A stretch of DNA of 59,277 nt from Haplosporangium gracile (taxonomy: Eukaryota; Mortierellomycota; Mortierellomycetes; Mortierellales; Mortierellaceae): NCBI GenBank assembly GCA_015499985.1, contig JAAAUF010000054.1, positions 21,363 to 80,639 of the forward strand. The letters run 5' to 3'. Positions 1 to 10,471 of this stretch are shown piece after piece. Position 1 is the first letter of the stretch. Each line of letters starts with the position of its first letter. The translations under genes and the position numbers were made by a program. The notes below the pieces were generated by a model that was given only the letters and a program-made list of their open reading frames with translations, did not search any database and was not told the DNA's origin.

Positions 1-1188
1 TTTTTTTTGGCCAGCAACAGCACGCTTATCATCTCTCCCCACATCAGCGAAACTGCGAGGTTTTGATCACAGTGACGCGACATACAGAGACGCTCATGCA
101 TAATTTATCATATTTTATTCTTTTTTTGCCTTGAGACTTAGTGACAGAGAAATCATTGTTGGTCGCAGGTGCGGATGCTTATTGGTATTTACGGTATACA
201 CTGAGTTGGACAAAATGGAAAAAACATGCATGGTCGTCTTTTCTTTTTCTTTTTCTTTTTTTTTTTTTTTTGGACTAGAACAAAAAAGTGTAAAACTAGT
301 GAATGAAGGGAAAACAGGGTAGAGTGGAGGAGAGAGGAAAGTAAGGAGTGAAAAGAGAAAAGATGGAGCAGAGAGAAAATGAGGCCTTTTGTAGGAGGGG
401 ATCGATTAACATATCAGTCGGGAAATCAAGTCCGGATGGGAAGGACCATGGTTAAGCGCCAGGGCAGGGCCATGTGGACAAAAATACCGTAAATAAAATT
501 TGCTCGCTCTCACTTTGTTCCTGGGCCGGAAATATCTTGACTGTTGCTGCTTGTCGATCTGCTCTTCGTCCATGTCCAGCCCTGCTTCGCAAAAAGGGAG
601 TACCACAAACAACAACATGGTCGTACCCCTTCCCCCTTCTATCCACTTCCTACGCGCACCTCCTCTCCTGGATGGGATGGGTGTAACTGCAAATCAGCTA
701 AATTCTCCTTGCTTGTTGTCGGGTATTCAGAGTCGCCAGCCATTGCATGCAAGGAAATGCAACGAAGCCATGGATGACGCGTGCGCTATACATGTACCTA
801 ATGGCAGATTCTTGAGTATACGAGACTATCTATTCGCGCGTTGATGAAAGGGTCGCCAGTTGTCATATGGCTCCCCCATTCAATTCATTCGATTGGTTGA
901 TGTGATCAGAGTCACAAACGCGTCACGGGGTCTAGTGTTGAATGAGGTCGTGCCCCATTCTAAGCTTGCTCAGTTTTGCTTTGCTCTGCTTTGCTTTGCT
1001 TTTCCTCACATCCACTACATTCAAACCCTTTTACACATCTCCCTTTTACATCTCACACCCACATCAACAAAAAGGGCGATTAAGACCAATAAAGGAACAC
1101 ACACTCCTCTTCGCATCGACATTCCGTCTCTCAAAGGGCACCGTCTACTCTCTCTGCACAGTCTCCTTGCATTCACATTCAAGTCGAC
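1..1188. other. Intergenic region upstream of RMD5
   Basis: No gene is visible; the short open frames here have no recognisable protein. A pyrimidine tract lies at about 239-272, and an irregular GCTTT-type pentamer repeat at about 973-1002, roughly 190 bases before the RMD5 start, which probably lies in its promoter or 5' leader. Confidence 0.6.
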
Positions 1189-3361
1189 ATGGAGTCGTTT
1201 ATCAAGGACTACGACAAGATCATAAAGAAGCAGCGGATCCTGGAGACAAACGACCCGCTGGACCGCCTGATAGCTGTCGTCAACGAAGCCAAAGAAAAGA
1301 TCCGGGCAGGTGTGTTTTACGAGCTGCGTCTCCCTTTGTGGAGCGAGTTTTTTTTTGTGTCGTTGTTTTGAAACCGATAGACACGCGGCTGCAGAGCGTC
1401 TTTCTGACTCGAGCTGATACGAACTGTCTATATTCTTCTTATGAGCATAGACCCAAGCTCAGTCACACCCACTCTGGCCGTGCTCGGAAAGTCAATTAAA
1501 ACAGTCTCTAATGGCATCTCAGAGGAACAGAAGGAAATCCAGAGCTCACTCTCAAAGTACTCCAAGGCAATCGACAAGGTACGTTCTGAGACACCAAAAT
1601 TTAAAAAGTGGAAAGGGGGGAATAAAGAAATGGCAAAAGATACAGAGAGAGGAAGAGGGAGAATGGTTTGCACTACTATGACAATGTTTGTGCGTATTGT
1701 TTGCTGTGTCTTGTCAGGTGTATAAGGCTTTTCTCTTCGTTCTTTGCTTATTTCGCAATCCTGACCTCCTTTATTTCCCTTCTTTGCGTTTTGTATACAT
1801 ATCTTTGTTTTTGGGGTTTGGTTCGGGTCTGAAATAGAAATTTACAGCAGACATGATGGCAGCCATCAACCCACATGCTTTCGACAGCAAGGAGAATATC
1901 CTCCGGAGCACGATAGCAATGCACTTTATCCGTCAGGGTAACTTTGAGATTGGAGACACATTCGCCAAGGTACCTCATTCACTCGATTTTTTTTTTTCGC
2001 TTGCTTGCTTTGTTTCCTTTGGACAATGATTCGCTTTCTACTATTTGCAGAGACTAACGGGACCTTTCGCTTCTATGTTTGGATGATCACTCTGTTAGGA
2101 AACTGGTTTGACAGTACCAAACTCGATGCGGCATCAGTTCATGGAGATGTTTGATATTGTCGCAGCACTCAAGGAGGACAACCTGGAGCCAGCATTACAG
2201 TGAGTGCCACTGCCTTTACCTTCTCTATTAGGATCGTTGAAGGTGGTTCATGCATTCGATGTCGGAGCTCTAATTGACGTCTTTTTTGTGACTGGATTGA
2301 AATTTAGGTGGGCAATGCGGCACAGGAGCGGTTTGGAGAAACGGTCAAGCACACTCGAATTCAAGCTTCATCGCCAGAGGTACTTGCAGCTCTTGATGGG
2401 TCACCAGGTCCAAGAGGCTATTGCCTACGCTCGCAAGAACTTTGCATACTTTGGAAACCGTCATACACAAGGTACCTTTCATCTCATTGGAGATACTATG
2501 TGGCGAGAAGTAACGATATTAAGCGTTGTACTGACTTTTGCGCATGTATCGTTTCGTTGGCTATTAGAAATCTTCCGACTCATGTGCAGTATCATCTACA
2601 TGGATCATATCAAGACATCTCCCTATGCAGACCTAATAGCTCCAAATACCAACGCCGACATTCAGCACATGTTCACTCGCGACTTTTGTAGTCTGATTGG
2701 CCTGTCCTGCGACAGTCCACTCTACGTCAGGTGAGTCTTTTGTTGACTCGTATATCATCGCCGGCCTGTAGTATGCTCTCAATGTACTTACTGACACGCG
2801 GCCGCTTTGACAATGTCTCCAGTGTCACTGTGGGAACCCAAGCCATGCCAACAATGATCAAGATGGCGAGTATTATGAAAGCCAAGAAGACTGAATGGAG
2901 TCAACAGCAAGAGTTGCCAGTATGTCTAGTTTTCTTTTTTGAAACCTTTGCCACCGTCTGTTTGTGTCAATTGTGCTTGTTCCTGTATTGATATTGCATT
3001 TCTCGTTTGATATGACAAAAAATAGGTGGAGATCAACTTGACGGACGACACCAAGTTCCACTCAATCTTTGCTTGTCCTGTCTCAAAGGAACAGGCGACA
3101 GAGGAGAATCCGCCAATGATGATGGGATGCGGACATGTTATCTGCAAAGAGAGTTTGCAGAAGCTTTGCCGTGGATCCAGCAAGTACGTGTTTTATTGTT
3201 CAATCCGAGCGAGTATAGTATAGTCTTTCATGCGCTGTGAGTTTCAAGCAATCTAACCTGACTTTTTTTTCTTGTACTTGTCGTTTGATAGTCTTCGATT
3301 CAAGTGTCCGTATTGTCCTCAAGAGTCGATGGCCTCACAGGCTAAGAACGTCTACTTCTAG
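1189..3361 (+). CDS. RMD5: RMD5/Gid2-type E3 ubiquitin ligase of the GID/CTLH complex
   Basis: Predicted catalytic RING subunit of the GID/CTLH ubiquitin ligase, which in yeast degrades gluconeogenic enzymes when glucose returns. Nine exons: 1189-1309, 1451-1578, 1838-1969, 2099-2199, 2308-2471, 2568-2730, 2823-2919, 3026-3183, 3292-3361, giving 377 residues, close to the family's usual length. The N-terminus ([14 protein letters not shown]) is followed by a LisH-like segment around residue 120 ([19 protein letters not shown]), a CTLH region ([21 protein letters not shown]), a CRA region, and a degenerate RING near the C-terminus ([20 protein letters not shown], then [12 protein letters not shown] and FKCPYCP). 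As in Gid2 relatives, the RING is of the non-canonical, cysteine-poor type. The start is the first ATG of a clean frame. The next gene begins 194 bases downstream on the same strand. Family assignment is firm; the substrate is unknown. Confidence 0.88.
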
Positions 3362-3555
3362 ACGTTGCGCACAGTCCATGCTACCATAGATTTTCGCATT
3401 TGAAAATGAAGGGATCCAAGTTCAACCAGTCACTTTTTGGGTACATCCAAGCCACAATTCTGTTTTGATTTTTTTCTTTTTTTTCATTTTAAAGTGGCTC
3501 TATGTGAGTGCATTGCCCATCTCTCACAACACAACTCCACAACTGTATACACATC

Positions 3556-5233
3556 ATGGACGCTGCCGACGAGCCCTATGACTTTCTTAACTGGCACAGC
3601 AATGTGCCTGTTGTCAAGGATGAGAAGAAGGAATTGGTAAGTACAACCGACACTCTGGGCCTTTTTGGTCACTTTACTTTTTGGCGTGGTTTCCTTTGGA
3701 AGTCTTGGTTTACTCTGCAAGTCTGACACTGTCTACCCTGGTCCTTATGATTGACTCCTTGTAGAAGAAGCAGAAGAAGGCAGAAAAGGAAGTCAAAGCC
3801 AAGGCAACAAAGGAGTCCAAGAAGTCGTCCAAGTCATCAAAAAAGGCTAGCAAAAAGGCTAAGGACTCTGACAGCGACAACGACAGTAGCAGCGAGGACG
3901 AGGCGCCGGCAGCATCATCAAAGAAGGCACTCAGGGCTAGCAAGAAGAATAAGACAAAGAAGGAAGTAATTGTTTTGGATTCGGATATAGAATCGTCATC
4001 ATCATCAGATTCAGAACAAGACGACCCCGACACACAACCGCCACCAAAGTCCAAGAAGAAGAAGAACAAGAAGAAGAACAAGAAGAAGAAGGCTGGTGCG
4101 GAGGACGACGAGGAGGAGGCTGAGGCACCCGAGAACGAGGACGGCAACGATAGTGACGAGGAGGGAGGCAAGAAGAAGAAGAAGAAGGACAAGGAGGGCA
4201 AGGAAAAGAAGGAGGGTCCTGGACGGAAGGGCGAGTATGGTATCTGGATCGGCAACCTCTCGTTCTTGACAACCGACAAGGCCCTGCGCCATTTCTTCCG
4301 TAACGTCGGCGCCGATATCACACGTGTCAACATGCCTACAGGTTCGGGATACAACAAGAAGGGTAACAAGGGTTTCGCCTATGTTGATTTCTCGAGTGCT
4401 GAGGGTCAGGAGGCGGCGATCAAGTTGTCAGAGTCCGAGTTGGATGGACGAAAGGTGTTGATCAAGTCGAGCAAGTCGTACGAGGGTCGTCCCGCGGTCT
4501 CCAAGGCGGCTGCTCAGGAAAAGTCATTGAAGCAGAAGCATGCTGTCTCGCCTACGCTTTTTATCGGGAACTTGTCCTTCCAGTCGACGAGGGAAGGTCT
4601 TCAGAAATTGTTTGAGGACTGTGGAGAGATTCGTAAGGTCCGTTTGGCGACCTTTGAGGACTCTGGAAAGTGCAAGGGGTAAGCTTTTTATTGTCCGTTT
4701 TCGCGCAGGAAAAAGGAGCCGTGATGAGTCAAGAATGATTACTGTAGATTTGTAAGTACCGTCCATATGCTGACAGTCCCTGTTTTATTCTGATTAGATT
4801 TGCATATATCGATTATATGGCACCTGAATCGGCCACAACGGCGCTGACAGATCCAAAGAAGCACTTTTTGGATGGACGGAAGCTTAACATTGAGTACGCT
4901 TCGGCCGAGGCAACCTTGAAGGGCAACCCCCGCGAGTTCAGGAAGCGCAAGCGTGAGGAAGAAGATGCAGCAGCGGTCGCCCGTGGCGAGGTTCCCCCTT
5001 CACAACGGGAAGGTGGCATCAACTATGATCCCGAGGCAGCTGCCGCCGTGGCCGAGGACGAGGAGCGGAGGAAACACAATGCTGAACAAAAGGCCAAGCG
5101 ACAGAGACGTCAACCAGGAGAGGCGCCCGTCAAGAAGCTTCAGGGCCATCAACGTCCTGGTTTAGCCCTTGCAAATGCTCAACGTGCCACGACTGGTATT
5201 GTTGAGTTCAAGGGAAACAAGGTTACCTTCTAA
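3556..5233 (+). CDS. NOP13: Nop13-like nucleolar RNA-binding protein with two RRMs
   Basis: Predicted nucleolar RNA-binding protein acting in pre-rRNA processing. Three exons (3556-3636, 3765-4678, 4798-5233) encode 476 residues. The first half is a long disordered tail of Lys runs alternating with Ser/Asp/Glu runs, typical of nucleolar proteins. RRM1 starts near residue 180 with RNP2 IWIGNLSF and RNP1 KGFAYVDF. RRM2 follows with RNP2 LFIGNLSF and, across the last intron, RNP1 KGFAYIDY. The string KVRLATFEDSGKCKG just before RNP1 is close to what I recall for yeast Nop13, which is why I prefer that over nucleolin/Nsr1. The tail is basic (FRKRKREEE, KAKRQRRQPG). The start is the first ATG in frame with a short 81-base first exon. 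Intron 2 (4679-4797) carries a decoy acceptor-donor pair. Confidence 0.8.
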
Positions 5234-5710
5234 AAAAGGAAGCAGAGCTTTGCTATTTCGCATTTTTTTTTCTTTTCATCTCTCAAACTTATTCACGACA
5301 CACACTTTGCACAAATAAAAACATTCCCAGCATATTCCCAGCAACAACATCTATGATTTCTTTCCACGAAAGATTACGGACGCAATTTCTTTTCAGACAA
5401 GAAAGAAGAACGGGGTTTACTGTTTGGAGGAAAGATGATCTACGCTTACACAGAAAAAAAGGAGGGCCCTACTGAGTGGCACTGCCCTTTGTCGTCGTCT
5501 TTCTGTAAACAGCTTTCAATTGCGGATATCTTTCGGTATCAATAAAAAAAAAGACGATGAAGGAGAGCACTTTTTTTTGAATTGGTATTATTGGGGGGGA
5601 TTTATTACCTTTCTATGGAAAGGATGCTTTTGTGGGGGTGCAAAAAGGGAGCTTTAAGAATAGAAAGGGACAGTAGGCATAAAAATATGAAGCGCAACAT
5701 GTGGTTTTTT
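5234..5710. other. Convergent 3' intergenic region
   Basis: This stretch separates the ends of NOP13 (plus) and the first MFS gene (minus). It should hold both 3' UTRs. It contains T-rich tracts and AATAAA-like strings (AATAAAAAC at about 5315) that could serve polyadenylation. No gene is visible. Confidence 0.5.
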
Positions 5711-7580
5711 TTACTCCATTATAGCAGGGCCGGCATCGGAGCGCAACTTATTATGGACGATAAACAGACTGCACAAGAGGCCCAAGGCACCAAAAGGAAT
5801 CCCGGCAATCAAAGCATACCGAATGGCGGCCATATAAATCTCCAAGATCATTTGTTGGACCTCGGGTTCAAAGTTTACCATCAGGGACGAGTTGGAAGCA
5901 ACGGCTCCGATTCCAGGGATGACATCGAGAAGGGGTACAAATCCAGACTTGACCTTGTTGTTGAAGACTGTTCCCGCAATGGCGATCCCGATCACCTGGC
6001 CGACGGTACGGAAGAAAGTCGAGTTTGCGGTGGCGACGGCCATATCCTTGAGCGATACGGCGGACTGGATGGCGAGGAGGGTGGTTTGCATACTGAAGCC
6101 GATGCCCAAACCGACGATTAACATGTAAGCGATTTGGGGGCCGCGGCCAGAGTCGACTTCGAGGAGGGTGAGGAGGCCGTTTCCGGTGGTCATGAGGATG
6201 AAGCCGATCCAGATGAAGGGACGGTACCGGCCGAATTTGGAGATCATGAAGCCGGAAAAGATTGAGGCGATGAGGAGACCGGCGACGATGGGAAGCATCT
6301 CGAGTCCCGCAGCAGTAGCGGACCGGCGGCGGACGATCTGGAAGTAAAGAGGCATGTAGAACATGACGATGAAGAAGACTGCGCCGAGGAAGAAGGAGGA
6401 GGAGAGGCAGGCGATGTTGGTCCGGGTTTCGAAGAGGCGGAAAGGCATAATAGGTTCTACGGCTTGTTTCCACTCGATCAGGAGGAAGACCAATATCACA
6501 GCGATACCACCACAGAGGAGTCCGATGATGAGGCCCGAGTTCCAAGCGTGGACCGATCCACCCCAGTTGAGGGCCAGGAGGAGGAGGACCAGACCGGCGA
6601 CGAGGGAGAGGGCGCCCAAGAAATCAATCCGCTTGATCTTTTCACGGAGGGAACCCCCGACGTGAGAGAGGCGGAGGAGTTTTATGACGACCGCCAAGGT
6701 GATGGCACCGATGGGGAGGTTAATAAAAAATGCCCAGCGCCATGAGGCATGATCGGTAAAGACACCTCCAAGAAGAGGACCGATAATAGAAGAAAGACCA
6801 AAGACCGCACCGATGATACCCTGGTATTTACCGCGCTCACGGAGCGCAACCAGGTCAGTGATGATGATCATGACCATGGACATTATTCCTCCCGCACCGA
6901 CTCCACTGATGCCGCGAGCCACGATCATCATGATCATGTTCTGAGCGGCACCACAGAGGGCTGATCCGCCGAGAAAGACGGTGATGGCGAAGAGAAAGAC
7001 GGGCTTGCGACCGAAGATGTCAGAGAATCGACCATACCTATTAAGAAAGGGAATATGCAAATAACGCATTAGAGCAAATTTTATAAAGTCGAGTTTGCTG
7101 CATGTTCGATTGCAATCCGAGAAAGAAAAAAAAAAAAAAGCACCTGTGTGATTTTCTATAGGAAACAACCAACACATGAACAACAACTGAGAGAAGAAAA
7201 CAAATAACTTACAAAGGCTGGAAGGCAGTGGCCGTCAACAAATATGACGTCCCAATCCAAGCAACATCATTCAGGGCCTTAAAATCGTTTGCAATCTTGG
7301 TCGTACACACCGAGACGATCGTCTGGTCTAGAGCTGCGAGAAAGACTCCGAGAACAAGACCGATAAAGACAACGATGAGTTCTTTGAAGGGGAGGGCATT
7401 CACGGGTTCGTCTGAGGCCACGGGAGGGCCTGGGTCGAGTTGACCGTTGGCAGAGGGTGTAGGGGTAATGGTGGTGGTTGTTTTTTCGGGCATGGTTGCC
7501 ACGACAGCAGTGTCGAAGGTGGTGTTTTCGGAGTGGAGGGAGAAGGAAACGGCGATGGGGTTTTGGTCCTTGTCTCTCAT
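5711..7580 (-). CDS. DHA2-family MFS multidrug transporter, copy 1
   Basis: Predicted proton-coupled drug or small-molecule exporter of the 14-helix DHA2 group of the Major Facilitator Superfamily. Two exons, 7580-7213 and 7037-5711, encode 564 residues. After a polar cytosolic tail containing NGQLDPGPP, the first helix holds LDQTIVS (DHA motif D1). Motif A is GRFSDIFGRK, split from the first exon by the intron after Gln-Pro-Leu. Motif C is IIGPLLGGVF, followed by SWRWAFFINLPIG. Hydrophobic segments continue to the end (LLCSLFIVHNKLR). I start at the ATG beginning MRDKDQNP because the longer upstream frame is low-complexity and closely follows a TATA box. It is the most divergent of three paralogues on this strand. 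The substrate cannot be deduced. Confidence 0.85.
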
Positions 7581-8350
7581 AGTGAGAGGGTAGGAAGGAT
7601 GGAAGAAGGCGATTGAAAATGAAGGGTGGTTGAGGGATGTGCTATGAAGAAATGAGCGTAAATAATAATGAAACAAATGCAGAGGAAAAGAAAAGGGAAG
7701 GGAAAAGAAGAGGGAAGGATGCTTGCGAGTAAGAAAAGAGGAGATATAAAAGGGTGAAAATAAAGATAAGTGGGATGACAACGTCCTTATATAACAAACG
7801 ACATCTCCATAGGGTTGTCAATCCAAAAGTGCAAGGCAATATGAGGTCCATGGTTGTGCAACGGGACTTCCCCGATATGGTGAATCGTATTCCTCTCCTC
7901 CCCTGTTCTCCTTTTGTTGGTTGGTCAACTCTAGGGCTCGTTTTGATTTCGCTCCAACTATTCATCCATCACTTTGTCCCGAAAGGAGGGGAGACGTAGG
8001 CGCTCCTTTGCTCAGAAAACAGGGGAGTCAAAAAGACGAGAAAATTAAGATTTCGAATTGTCGGAGGACCGCACTTTTTGTTCGTTAATCGTTGGCTATG
8101 TCGTTCAGTTTACCACCCAGCTTATCCTCAGGTTTCAAGGTACAAAATTCTCTTTTATTTGAGCAATAAACAGAAGCGGACCAAATGCTACGATGTAGCA
8201 AACGGCCAAGACCATACCCTATCGATTGCTCCAAATACTAAAAAAGAGAGGAACTCCCATCCTCCAAAAGAAAAACCACGACAAAGTCAAAAGGTGGAAC
8301 AAAGAGAAGCGATATATTTTTTGCGGACGTTCGAACACGTTAAAACAATG
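7581..8350. other. Upstream region of MFS copy 1
   Basis: Promoter and 5' leader of the minus-strand MFS gene. The leader is purine-rich on the plus strand (pyrimidine-rich as transcribed). No other gene is visible before the transposon begins. Confidence 0.5.
7786..7793 (-). promoter_or_regulatory. TATA box of MFS copy 1
   Basis: Reading the minus strand gives TATATAAG, 206 bases upstream of the chosen ATG at 7580. The other two MFS genes have an equivalent element at similar distance, which supports its being functional. Confidence 0.45.
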
Positions 8351-9638
8351 TACAGTCGCGTTCCATAATGTATCATTGTAAGGATTTAAAATACAATATC
8401 CATTTCATGTTGGTTCGTTCGAGTTTAATAGCTGGCTTTGTAGGTGGAGCCTCCTTTTGCTTCCAGCACCTCAGCAGCTCATTTATTCATCAATGATATG
8501 AGATTTGCAATTACTCGTGAGAGGCTATTATCCCACTCCTCCAGCATGGCGGCGACCATTTCCTCATTGCTGGTCGGCTGCCTTGGGTGATTGTTAGGGT
8601 GTAATCGACCAGATATTTTCAATAGGGTTGAGGTCAGGAGAATTAGATGGCCACAGCATCTTCGAAACACCATTCTTCAGTAGCCAGTTTGTGGCGATTT
8701 TGCTTGTATGAATGGGCGTGTTGTCCTCTATAAGAAGAGGATTCTTTACTTTAGCCGCGAACTACCTTAGCTCATTCTCGTAGACGGTGTCGACGAATCC
8801 TTGTCCTTTAGTGTTGTTGCCATCGAGAATAACCAGTCTTGATTTCTTTCTTCCTGCGATTATTCCCCATGCCTTAACAGTTGATCGACCGCTCTAGATA
8901 AGTGGCCTAATATTCTTGAGCAGATACTTCTCATCTTTAGTGCGCCAGAGAAACACCTTCCTGAAGTTCTTGCCCATTTCAAAACAATACTCATCAGTCC
9001 AAGTAACCCTTTCCCAGTCAATTCACCCCCAATGTTGTTTACCTTGGGCAAAGGTTAATCAAGCGGCTATATGTCTAGGCTCCAGACGAGGTTTCTTGAC
9101 GGCAACGCGACAAAATATCCCCTTTTTGTGGAGAATCCTGCGCGCAATGCTTTTCGAGATTGACTTGGGCGATATCTTGGCTATCTCTTGAAGAGTGTCG
9201 CGGTTGTTGTCATTCATCCTGTTGAGAAATTGCTCGACACCCTTCTTTCCAAGGATTGATGGTCTTCCAGTTGATTTTTTTTGGGAACAATGGTGCATTC
9301 TTACTCTCATTTTTAATAATGGATAGGACTGTGGCGACGTGGAGATTATGGGCTTTGGCAATACTGGAAGGGACTGCGCCGGCCTCATAGGTTCCGATGA
9401 TGCGACCCCTGAACTCGATAGAATGGTGCTTGGGCATTGTGTATTGTGTATTGGTGGTAGAGTGTGATAGTGGCAGAGTGCAATGGTGGAAGAAGCTTTT
9501 TTTTTTATTTCAGGGGGAAAGGTCGGAGGAGGTTATGATGCTAAAATTTTCGAAAGATAGTTTCTTTGAATTAGTCGTATGACCCTATTCAAACGTACTC
9601 TATTTCTGAGTAAGATACGTTTTTGGGAGGTGACTGTA
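8351..9638 (-). mobile_element. Degenerate Tc1/mariner transposon with terminal inverted repeats
   Basis: A Class II cut-and-paste element of about 1.29 kb. The left end (8351-8374) and right end (9614-9638) are imperfect inverted repeats, both starting TACAGTC when read inward and both ending GTATC. The terminal TA on each side fits the TA target duplication of Tc1/mariner elements. The internal region encodes a damaged transposase on the minus strand. It sits between MFS copies 1 and 2. The ends diverge at about a third of positions, so it is probably old and immobile. Confidence 0.75.
8479..9437 (-). pseudogene. Tc1-family DDE transposase pseudogene
   Basis: Reading minus from 9437, the N-terminus resembles a helix-turn-helix (MPKHHSIEFRGRIIGTYEAG, then SIAKAHNLHVATVLSIIKNE). 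A frameshift in an A-run (plus-strand T-run at about 9274-9282) moves to another frame with STGRPSILGKKGV. Further on are the three catalytic acidic positions: VTWTDEYCF, LLIEDNTPIHTS and SPDLNPIENIW, the last two acidic residues being 34 residues apart as in DD34E Tc1 transposases. Several in-frame stops interrupt the path (for example just after RHIAA at 9059), so no active enzyme can be made. Confidence 0.8.
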
Positions 9639-10471
9639 TAGTGTGCGCCGATCATTGACCGCAAAAAGATAGAATTTGGCATATCCTTCTTGGCTAAATA
9701 GTTGGGCCGTAGGAAAAACGTCACAAAGAGTAAAATCACCTTGCAGCCGCGTTTCTTCGTATTTTTCGTCCACTTCTTTGTCGTCTGCCTGCCTGAATAT
9801 GCGTGCCATCAAAGCGTTCTTTCCTTCTTTTTCGCTGTGTCAAAGTCTAGTGCGCCTGAGCTAATTTTGGCGCATTAAAGGGAAGGAACTTCGGTGCATT
9901 CTCTGTGTGTGAGCTTGGAATGTTTTTTTTTTTTTTTTTTTTGGCAAGCAACCCAGCGAAAGTACAATGAGACGATGGAGTAGTTATGTATCCTTAAAAA
10001 AGAAAAAAGAGAGGATTATGTAAGAAAAAAAAAAGTGCGCGTTCAATACCGACAAGAGGAGTTTGAGTCACTTTCAGCACTCTAACAGATTGATTCCGAT
10101 GGACATAGTGTCTGATGATTAAGGCAGTGGACCGTGCGAATGTGGGAGGTTTAAACGCGATTAGTTAGACTGGAGCAAAACTAACTGGCGAATGGAATTT
10201 CAGACTACGTTTACAATCATACTTACATCGTTTTTTTTCCAGTTAAAGAATGAAAAAAAAAAAAATACTGCAAACGCTCAAAGAAGGCGTTCATAGACAT
10301 ATTCATAATTGTTAGCAGTAAAAGAGAAGGGGTTTTTTCTATATGATATATTTATTATTTTTTAAATAATGGGTATTGTTGAAAGAAGATGCGGTCTAAT
10401 AATGTACAATTGTGGTGGATGTGTGCAATGCAAGAAAGGAGAAAAGACTAGAAACAGAGGCAAAAGACAAT
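9639..10471. other. Intergenic region between Tc1 element and MFS copy 2
   Basis: Downstream (3') of MFS copy 2. A poly-T run lies at about 9926-9942, and A/T-rich stretches at 10250-10265 and 10340-10370. No gene is visible. Confidence 0.5.
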
